Below, piece by piece: positions 30,125 through 36,041 of a stretch of 36,041 nt of DNA. The stretch is from positions 1-36,041 of the forward strand of contig WTFY01000005.1 in NCBI GenBank assembly GCA_011523795.1, written 5' to 3'. The notes below the pieces were generated by a model, which worked only from the letters and a program-made list of their open reading frames with translations, made no database searches and was not told the origin of the DNA. The stretch is from Gammaproteobacteria bacterium (GTDB lineage: Bacteria > Pseudomonadota > Gammaproteobacteria > UBA4575). Position 1 is the first letter of the stretch, and each line of letters begins with the position of its first letter. Made by a program: the position numbers and the translations under genes.

Positions 30125-30584
30125 GTTTACTGACATCGCTCCGAGAGTTAATCGTGTCATGCGCACGCACTACACGGAGATCAGCAAGTCCGTAGGACGG
30201 CGGTTGGTAGACATGGCGCACGAGCTTGCGCAAAAGAGTCCTGTTGACACCAGCTACTTGTTAGCGGGCTTTCAGGTGGGCACACGTTATGAGGACTTCC
30301 CTGATCCACATCAGTACATCCACGGTAAGGGTGGCGACACCCGCACGTCAAGCATTGCTAAACTAGGGCTTGATAATACACAGGTGGTTGATCGTCGGAT
30401 ACAGGAGCTGAGGTTATCGTCTGTGCCACGGGTGCGTTGGCAGCTGATCAACCGCACTGACTATCTTAAGTACGTGATTCAGCGAGTGGGTGATTTTGTA
30501 TCACCGATCGTCAAGCCACGGGTAGCACGGATACGCCAAGCGTACCTCAAACTGCGAGTGAGTGAAAATGCCAATCGTCGATGA
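30108..30584 (+). CDS. Tail or neck protein, HK97 gp10-like
   Basis: A 158-residue protein using GTG at 30108, with AAGGTGAAAC as ribosome site. It overlaps the frameshift product by 17 bp. The segment 'LAQKSPVDTSYLLAGFQVGT' matches the SPVDTG.L..S(W) pattern of HK97 gp10-like and related neck or tail-completion proteins, here with DTS in place of DTG. Its position after the chaperones, not before the tube, is unusual. The C-terminus is basic. It overlaps the tape-measure start. Confidence 0.55.
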   Translation: MARLDRFTDIAPRVNRVMRTHYTEISKSVGRRLVDMAHELAQKSPVDTSYLLAGFQVGTRYEDFPDPHQYIHGKGGDTRTSSIAKLGLDNTQVVDRRIQELRLSSVPRVRWQLINRTDYLKYVIQRVGDFVSPIVKPRVARIRQAYLKLRVSENANRR

Positions 30585-32946
30585 GATACTGGTAGACATA
30601 GCTGTTGATGCTCGCAAGATCAACGAGGGTATGCGCCAGCTAAACCAGCGAGCCGAGAGGCTTGAGGAGAGTACCGATGAGGCGACTGATGAACTCAAGC
30701 GTCTTAACGATACGTCGCTAAACCGTCTACAGCAGGGCATAGAAGCCACGTCAGCAGCGGGTTCTAGGATGGGCACGATCTTCAGAGGTGCGTTGACGCA
30801 GATTGGTTTCTTCATTACGCAACTAGCTGCGCAATTAGCTAGTACCTTCACAGGCTCGATCTTCGGCGCTACCGAGGCGATTGAGATACTGGAATCAAGG
30901 CTACACTCCATCGGTCTATCGACGGAGGAGGTGAACAACCGTATTAGATTCTTCCAGCAGGAAGCGGTGGCTCTCTCTGTGCCTGTTGAGATACTGTCGC
31001 AATCGTTCCTGCAGCTAGAGCAAGGCTTTGCTGGCGCTAACCTTACTGCGCAAGAGCTGACACAAGCGTACCGCAATGTTGCTACCTCGATCGTCAACAG
31101 TGGTCTCTCAATTGAAGAGATCCTACCGACCATTCAGAGGCTGGCAGAAGCAGGACAGAACGTGTCCGACCCACTACCTGCTATTTTGCCACTGCTGGAG
31201 AAATTTCCTGACCTTGCTAGAGCGTTCCGCGAGGAGGCGCATTCGGCGGGTATCATCGCCGAGAACTCTTTCATCGCTCTTAAGCGTGCGGCTGAAGAGG
31301 GTGCGTTCACCCTTGAAGACCTCGGCCAGGTGATGGCAAACCTAAACAACCAAACTGAGGCGACAGGCGACGCAAACAAGTCGCTCGCTAGCGCATTCAC
31401 GTCGTTGAACGAGGCGAGTAGAGCGTTCATCGGTAACATTGATCGCAATCTCGGCGTTACTGATAGATTCCACGACGCGGTAAGAGCGTTAGCAAATAAC
31501 TTTGATACCGTCGCAGTGCGGGGTATTGCCGTGGCTGGCAGTATCACTGCGTTAGCGACTGCATCAGGCGCTTTCAATGCTGTGGTGAACAACATGGGTA
31601 GGAGTGCCAACTTGCTAGCCAGCGCTCTCACTGGGTTACAGCGCGTCATGTCATCTACCATCGCTCGCTTTGTCATTATGGGCACGCTCGTTGCTTTTAT
31701 AGTTGGTACGGTTGATAGGCTAAGAGGGCAGTTCCGAGGGTTAGGTGAAGAGATCGGATTGTTTATCGAGGCTGGGTTAGGTGCGCTTGCCAACGCTCTC
31801 AACTCTGTAGCAATCTTTTTCGGCATCACAAGCGATAGCATAGATGCTCTTGTTCTCAAACTTCGCAATATTGCCGAAGCGGTTGGCGCATCGTTTGCGG
31901 ATGTCGGTGCGGTTGCTAAAGACCTTTTTGTAGACCCGACCGTGCGAGGTTTTGAGATTATCCTCGGTCAAGCGGAAGAACTGACACGACGACTGCTTAA
32001 CATAGAGATACCCGAGGGTATAGCTGAACTTGGTCAGGTGCAGACAGCAGGTATCACGCCTACCCTTCCGACAGGGCCGAGCGATGCGGAGATAGCAAGA
32101 GATGCTGTGCTCGGTCAGATACAGTCAGGCGTGCAGCAGATAATGACTGACACACTCGATCGCTTTGCTACTCAACTGCAAGAGAGTGCCATTGCACCTT
32201 ACGAGGATGCGGTGGAGCGAGCGCAGGACAGGCAAGCCGAGCTAACGGAGGCGTTGCAGAATTCCGTCAACGCTCTACAAGCTGACGTTACTGCGCAAGA
32301 GGCTGCTATCAGCCGATTACATGACGCTAACCGTATAATCGCTACGCTACATGGGCAGTTACTGGAGTTTGGCGACACTGAAAGCGCGCAACGCCTGCAA
32401 GACATCTTTGAGAGCAACCTGCGAGTGGTGCAAGACCACGAGGCAAACATTGTGGACATCAATGCGCAGATACTTGAGGTCGAGAAGGACAGTCGAGACA
32501 AGCTGGACACTCTTGCCGAAGACATCGTTACTGCGCAACAGCGGCTAGAGACTGCACGGGCGCAAGGTGAGCAGCAACGTGGCGCAGCGTCTACTATCTT
32601 CGGGCTTGCTGGTGGCGTGATTGGTGCAGCCCTTGCTGGCCCTGCTGGAGCGGCACTTGGTGCAGGCCTCGGCGGACAACTTGGCACTGCCGTTGCCTCA
32701 TTCCAGCGTGGTGGTTTTACAGGCACAGGCACGGGTGTAGCGGGTGTAGTGCACACTAACGAGGTAGTGATACCGCCTGACCTCACGAGGCTGTTGCGTG
32801 GTGGAGTGCCCATCACAGTAGGAGATAGAGAGCCTGCACAGATAGTCGTGGTTAACCAACTCGACCCATCTGTGTTTGACAATTACGTGGAGTCGCCACG
32901 AGGTGCTCAAATGGTGCGTAACCTCATCGCAGCAGAAGCCGTCTAA
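30568..32946 (+). CDS. Tape measure protein
   Basis: A 792-residue protein from ATG 30568. It has an N-terminal coiled coil (VDARKINEGMRQLNQRAERLEESTDEATDELKRLND), a long helical repeat region, hydrophobic segments (about 365-385 RFVIMGTLVAFIVGTV; 675-705 FGLAGGVIGAALAGPAGAALGAGLG) and a long coiled coil at about 540-665. These are the hallmarks of tape measures, which set tail length and exit with DNA into the host envelope. At about 0.15 nm per residue the tail would be roughly 120 nm. The C-terminus is short (DNYVESPRGAQMVRNLIAAEAV). Confidence 0.9.
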   Translation: MPIVDEILVDIAVDARKINEGMRQLNQRAERLEESTDEATDELKRLNDTSLNRLQQGIEATSAAGSRMGTIFRGALTQIGFFITQLAAQLASTFTGSIFGATEAIEILESRLHSIGLSTEEVNNRIRFFQQEAVALSVPVEILSQSFLQLEQGFAGANLTAQELTQAYRNVATSIVNSGLSIEEILPTIQRLAEAGQNVSDPLPAILPLLEKFPDLARAFREEAHSAGIIAENSFIALKRAAEEGAFTLEDLGQVMANLNNQTEATGDANKSLASAFTSLNEASRAFIGNIDRNLGVTDRFHDAVRALANNFDTVAVRGIAVAGSITALATASGAFNAVVNNMGRSANLLASALTGLQRVMSSTIARFVIMGTLVAFIVGTVDRLRGQFRGLGEEIGLFIEAGLGALANALNSVAIFFGITSDSIDALVLKLRNIAEAVGASFADVGAVAKDLFVDPTVRGFEIILGQAEELTRRLLNIEIPEGIAELGQVQTAGITPTLPTGPSDAEIARDAVLGQIQSGVQQIMTDTLDRFATQLQESAIAPYEDAVERAQDRQAELTEALQNSVNALQADVTAQEAAISRLHDANRIIATLHGQLLEFGDTESAQRLQDIFESNLRVVQDHEANIVDINAQILEVEKDSRDKLDTLAEDIVTAQQRLETARAQGEQQRGAASTIFGLAGGVIGAALAGPAGAALGAGLGGQLGTAVASFQRGGFTGTGTGVAGVVHTNEVVIPPDLTRLLRGGVPITVGDREPAQIVVVNQLDPSVFDNYVESPRGAQMVRNLIAAEAV

Positions 32947-33857
32947 TGCTGGAGTTCCGTAACCTCACGGAGTTGGATGATGATGCAATTATCCCATATA
33001 TGGCAACGACTAGCACCGAGCAGCTGCGCTACAACACCTCTCGGTTTCACTCTTATAACGGCACGTCGAGCTGGGTGGCGCTTAATCCTAACGCTGTATC
33101 TCATCACCAAGCTGTTAGATATGACATAGACGAGGATGAGTATGTCGGTTTTTCCGACAAACTGAATCGCTTTAGCGACGCTCGTTACAGCGTCTATGCG
33201 CCAGAGTATGCGCTAGCCTCACCTGCTAGACGGGTGGGTAACATACTCAACTACGACCCATTGCCGTGGATGATAAGCAACAACGACCCCTACCTATTTT
33301 TTAATGGCATTGAATGTATTGCCTTCAGAGCGGTGTCAGCTACACCGTCAAGCGTGGCTATACCTGATAACCTTGTGGGTAGGGTGGATGGCATCCTTGT
33401 GCCGTTGCGCCTGTGTAGCGTGATCGGGTCAGCGCAGTTTTCTACTAACCTGCGTATCGCTCAAGGGCAGGTGCGGTATGAGTTCCAGCGTCCACGAGAC
33501 TACACTAACACTAGCTACACTGTAGCTGACTTCCCTGTGCCGAGGAGTGTGATAACTCGCAACACTCTACTGCCAGACTCACAGTTCCTTGGCGTGCGAG
33601 TGCGTGGCAGGCGGGGCACTAACCAAACCAAAGACAACATCTACCAAGCAACGTATGGTGGCACGCTAGATGTCCACAACGACTATAAGATCAAGAGCGT
33701 GCTCGCCAAAGCCCTGGTATCAGTGGCGTTGCTGAACTTGCCTGATGATGAGAATGTGCCGTTTGCGGCGATGCTAGAGAGTGATATTATTGCTAGCACT
33801 TACACCAACTTCCAGTTCAGCATGAGTGTAACTTACAGCCGAAGGACATTGGCTTAA
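32946..33857 (+). CDS. Distal tail protein
   Basis: A 303-residue protein between the tape measure (TAATG overlap) and the BR0599-type gene (also TAATG). Mixed beta character (NTSYTVADFPVPRSVI, LDVHNDYKIKSVLAKALVSVALLN...). The place corresponds to the distal-tail or GTA 'DUF2460'-like slot, but no diagnostic pattern is visible, so I give only a positional call. Confidence 0.6.
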   Translation: MLEFRNLTELDDDAIIPYMATTSTEQLRYNTSRFHSYNGTSSWVALNPNAVSHHQAVRYDIDEDEYVGFSDKLNRFSDARYSVYAPEYALASPARRVGNILNYDPLPWMISNNDPYLFFNGIECIAFRAVSATPSSVAIPDNLVGRVDGILVPLRLCSVIGSAQFSTNLRIAQGQVRYEFQRPRDYTNTSYTVADFPVPRSVITRNTLLPDSQFLGVRVRGRRGTNQTKDNIYQATYGGTLDVHNDYKIKSVLAKALVSVALLNLPDDENVPFAAMLESDIIASTYTNFQFSMSVTYSRRTLA

Positions 33858-36041
33858 TGGCAATTACCTACACACTGCAAGACAATATCAATAATCAGAC
33901 CTTCAGCAACGACTCTGCCCGTGCTGACTACCTGCCCATCGCTCGCACAGCAGTAACGACTAGTGGCGATCTCCAGCGCAACGTGCTATCGCTGAACATC
34001 GCTGGTGATAGGGCAGACGAGCATCCGTGGAGTCAGTATATCGGTGGCAGCCCAGGGCTGGGCAACGTGCAGTTAACCATCACTGATACAGTTGCTGGTA
34101 GAGTGCTGTTTAGGGGTCTGCTGTTCAACTGCACCGTTACGCCACAGACGATCAAGCTAGACTTCAGCTCACCATTGAACGCTGGCGCTGTTGCCGAAAG
34201 CCGTACATACCAACGTGTCTGCCCATACTATCTTTATGAACAGCGCACTTGTAAGGCTGACCTTGATGGCGCTAAAGCAACGCGACTACAGACTGCGCAG
34301 ACTAAAGCAGTAGAGAGTGTGGATGACACTCTATCAATCTTGACGTTGGCTAGTGCTGTGGTTAACCCTACGTGGTTTACTAATGGCTCAATGATTTACA
34401 ATGATGTAAGCTACTGGGTTAACGGCATCACCAACATCGGTAAGACTGTGCACCTACGAGCGCCTGTGCTGTTCCCTGCGTTCATCGCAGATGTGCGTGG
34501 CGGTAACAATCCAGAGGTAACGCTACATGCGGCTTGTGATAAGACTTTGGCGACGTGCACTAATCGCTTTGAGAATGCCGAGAACTTCGGCGGTCAACCT
34601 AGCTACCAAGCTGAGCAACGTCGTGAGGAATCTAACACCATCGCAGCGGACTTCACTCGTGATTTGATCTCGTCAGCGCTACGGCCAGAGACAGAGGTTA
34701 AGGAAGGCGAGCATTACCACGAGCATAAAGAGTATCGGGTGTTCTCGCTTGATGCGTTGCGTGGCCGTGAGCCGTTCAAGGGGCCGCGTTCTATCAATCG
34801 CAACGACGGCACTGCTGTCGATAACACCTACAAGCTAGATCTTACCCAGGCGGAAGAGCGGCACCCAGAGCTGTTCAGCGAGGTGGTGTTATTAAGCGCT
34901 CCGACGCTAGTGCGGTTACGACGCACATTCCAAAGCATTACTATACAATACACATTCCCACCTGATGGGATTGAGATAACTTCTAAAGAGTTACGCATCT
35001 CTCCGTTGAGTGCCAGCCCTACCCCATGGGAGGAGATAGGCGGCACATCTCGCACTGGCAGGCATACCTTTTCTGGCCTAACTCAAAACACCGCTTACAA
35101 GATTGAGATGCGTGGTAGGTCGTTTCATGGTGCGGGTGAGGTGGGTACGCTGTCTGCTGGCACATTGTTAGAGGTTATAGTCGAAGTTCCTAAAGCACCT
35201 ACGCTTGATTATCGTACAGACTATGTTAGCAGTGATAGCACGGCTACGGTGACATTTGGCTACACCTTCGCTGTAACCGAGACGGTTACTAGCATTGAGT
35301 ATAGATACACGGAAGGCGATGAGGTCGCTCCGTTTACTAAATGGATTGTGGCTGGTGATGGCACATCAACGTCAGTAACCATATCAGGATTAAAGCCAAG
35401 AACCACATACTCGTGGCAGTTCCGTGGGGTCAATGACGACGGTAACGGCGCGATCACTGAGCTAACAGACACCACTGCTGCTGCGCCACCTGTAGAAGTA
35501 GCACCTGGTGCACCAACAGGACTTAAGTCAGCACCAACAGAAACCACCATCGTGGCAAGTTGGACTGCACCAACAGGCACAGTTACGGATTACGAGGTGC
35601 GTATCGGCACATCAGTTACATGGCAAAAGTTAGGCAGCACAAGCACTACACACACTTTCACTGGTCTCACGCACAATACCAGTTACACATGGCGAGTGCG
35701 GGCGCTGAACGATAAGCTTATAGGGACTGAGGCAAGTGCAACTACCAAGACGTTGCGCACAATCAGTGTTCCGAATGCACCCACTGACCTTAAAGCAACT
35801 ACAACGCACAGCAGCATAGACATCACCTGGAAGGCTGCTACCACAGGCGATGCGGCCACCAAGTGGCAGATACGGATAGCAACTGGATCAACAGCAGGCG
35901 GTGAGTGGACAGACACGAAATCAACATCGTTAGACTTTAGCTTCATCGGTCTCACCGCTGAACAGCAATACACCATTCAGGTGCGTGGCGTTAACAATGG
36001 TGGTAATGGTGCTGCTGCAACGCTTATGGCGACTACGGATG
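33857..36041 (+). CDS. BR0599-like tail protein with FN3 repeats (5' part, continues at 1)
   Basis: This is the first 728 codons of a 926-residue gene that runs past the window end and re-enters at base 1 in frame. Residues 1-285 resemble the phage BR0599 / DUF2163 family of gene-transfer-agent-type tails: 'DNVQLTITDTVAGRVLFRGLLFN'-type strands, the cysteine motif CPYYLYEQRTCKADL (about 120) and CTNRFENAENFGG (about 234), the family's C..RF.N..NFGG hallmark. From about residue 345 come FN3 repeats starting near 345, 443, 548, 638, 730 and 840, the last two at the left end of the window. FN3 parts probably bind the surface. Confidence 0.85.
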   Translation, partial: MAITYTLQDNINNQTFSNDSARADYLPIARTAVTTSGDLQRNVLSLNIAGDRADEHPWSQYIGGSPGLGNVQLTITDTVAGRVLFRGLLFNCTVTPQTIKLDFSSPLNAGAVAESRTYQRVCPYYLYEQRTCKADLDGAKATRLQTAQTKAVESVDDTLSILTLASAVVNPTWFTNGSMIYNDVSYWVNGITNIGKTVHLRAPVLFPAFIADVRGGNNPEVTLHAACDKTLATCTNRFENAENFGGQPSYQAEQRREESNTIAADFTRDLISSALRPETEVKEGEHYHEHKEYRVFSLDALRGREPFKGPRSINRNDGTAVDNTYKLDLTQAEERHPELFSEVVLLSAPTLVRLRRTFQSITIQYTFPPDGIEITSKELRISPLSASPTPWEEIGGTSRTGRHTFSGLTQNTAYKIEMRGRSFHGAGEVGTLSAGTLLEVIVEVPKAPTLDYRTDYVSSDSTATVTFGYTFAVTETVTSIEYRYTEGDEVAPFTKWIVAGDGTSTSVTISGLKPRTTYSWQFRGVNDDGNGAITELTDTTAAAPPVEVAPGAPTGLKSAPTETTIVASWTAPTGTVTDYEVRIGTSVTWQKLGSTSTTHTFTGLTHNTSYTWRVRALNDKLIGTEASATTKTLRTISVPNAPTDLKATTTHSSIDITWKAATTGDAATKWQIRIATGSTAGGEWTDTKSTSLDFSFIGLTAEQQYTIQVRGVNNGGNGAAATLMATTD
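35996..36041 (+). repeat. 46-bp terminal repeat, identical to bases 1-46
   Basis: The last 46 bases match the first 46 exactly, inside a single open frame of the FN3 gene. FN3 domains elsewhere in the gene are diverged, so this is more likely an assembly overlap of a circular or circularly permuted genome than a biological repeat. Unit length is 35,995 bp. Confidence 0.85.

Noticed and set aside
31134-31868. Minus-strand ORF of 244 codons
   Set aside because: Antisense to the tape measure with no ribosome site or domain; a composition-driven shadow.
32199-32882. Minus-strand ORF of 227 codons
   Set aside because: It lies opposite the tape measure, is Ser/Cys rich without any motif, and is a shadow of the plus-strand gene.
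35996-36041. Biological FN3 internal repeat
   Set aside because: Other FN3 copies in the gene are strongly diverged at DNA level, while this match is exact and at the very ends, as assembly overlaps are.
1-36041. Integrase, lysogeny repressor or CRISPR array
   Set aside because: No tyrosine or serine recombinase pattern, no convincing helix-turn-helix repressor and no regularly spaced repeats were seen.

Overview
The window is best read as one complete genome of a tailed double-stranded DNA phage (Caudoviricetes, siphovirus type), cut open inside a tail gene. The last 46 bases (35996-36041) repeat the first 46 exactly. The gene that runs off the right end re-enters at the left end in the same frame, giving a unit genome of 35,995 bp and one 926-residue tail protein across the junction. 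A 792-residue tape measure, a tail-tube gene, a lambda G/GT-type frameshift pair and the absence of sheath or baseplate-wedge genes indicate a long, non-contractile tail. Two proteins with lipoprotein signal peptides suggest a Gram-negative host, but nothing identifies the genus. I see no integrase, repressor, DNA polymerase, tRNA or CRISPR array.

Layout. (1) 24488-36041 and 1-8645, rightward: scaffold-like protein, major capsid protein, head-tail connectors, tail tube, tail chaperones with a programmed -1 frameshift, tape measure, distal tail proteins, then several large beta-rich adhesin or fibre genes (FN3, DUF2793-like, Ig-like and duplicated-domain proteins). (2) 8640-9557: a divergent pair of small Cys-pair proteins and a VRR-NUC nuclease. 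(3) 9554-11880, rightward: a compact cassette of a lipoprotein-like protein, an aerolysin-like pore-forming protein, a two-helix membrane protein, a second lipoprotein, a 20-residue cysteine-rich micro-ORF and a small soluble protein. Its genes overlap or nearly touch, and it has its own promoter. (4) 12019-13478: two structural-looking proteins, one with an Ig-like domain. (5) 13637-19644, leftward: a replication/recombination operon (helicase-type ATPase, SSB-like protein, Sak4-like recombinase) followed by many small unknown genes from a strong promoter near 15510-15537. (6) 20049-24430, leftward: MuF-like protein, portal, large terminase and a small-terminase candidate, pointing away from the capsid genes.

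How it works together. The leftward ATPase/SSB-like/Sak4-like genes probably handle replication and recombination, and the ATPase gene contains a repeat cluster that could be the origin. The packaging and head-tail genes start from a shared 57-bp divergent region. No recognisable endolysin is present. That makes the lipoprotein/pore-former/holin-like cassette at 9.6-11.9 kb the most interesting part of the window: it may be an unusual lysis system or a released toxin. That reading is inference. The aerolysin-like call rests on sequence pattern and has not been tested by structure or database search.
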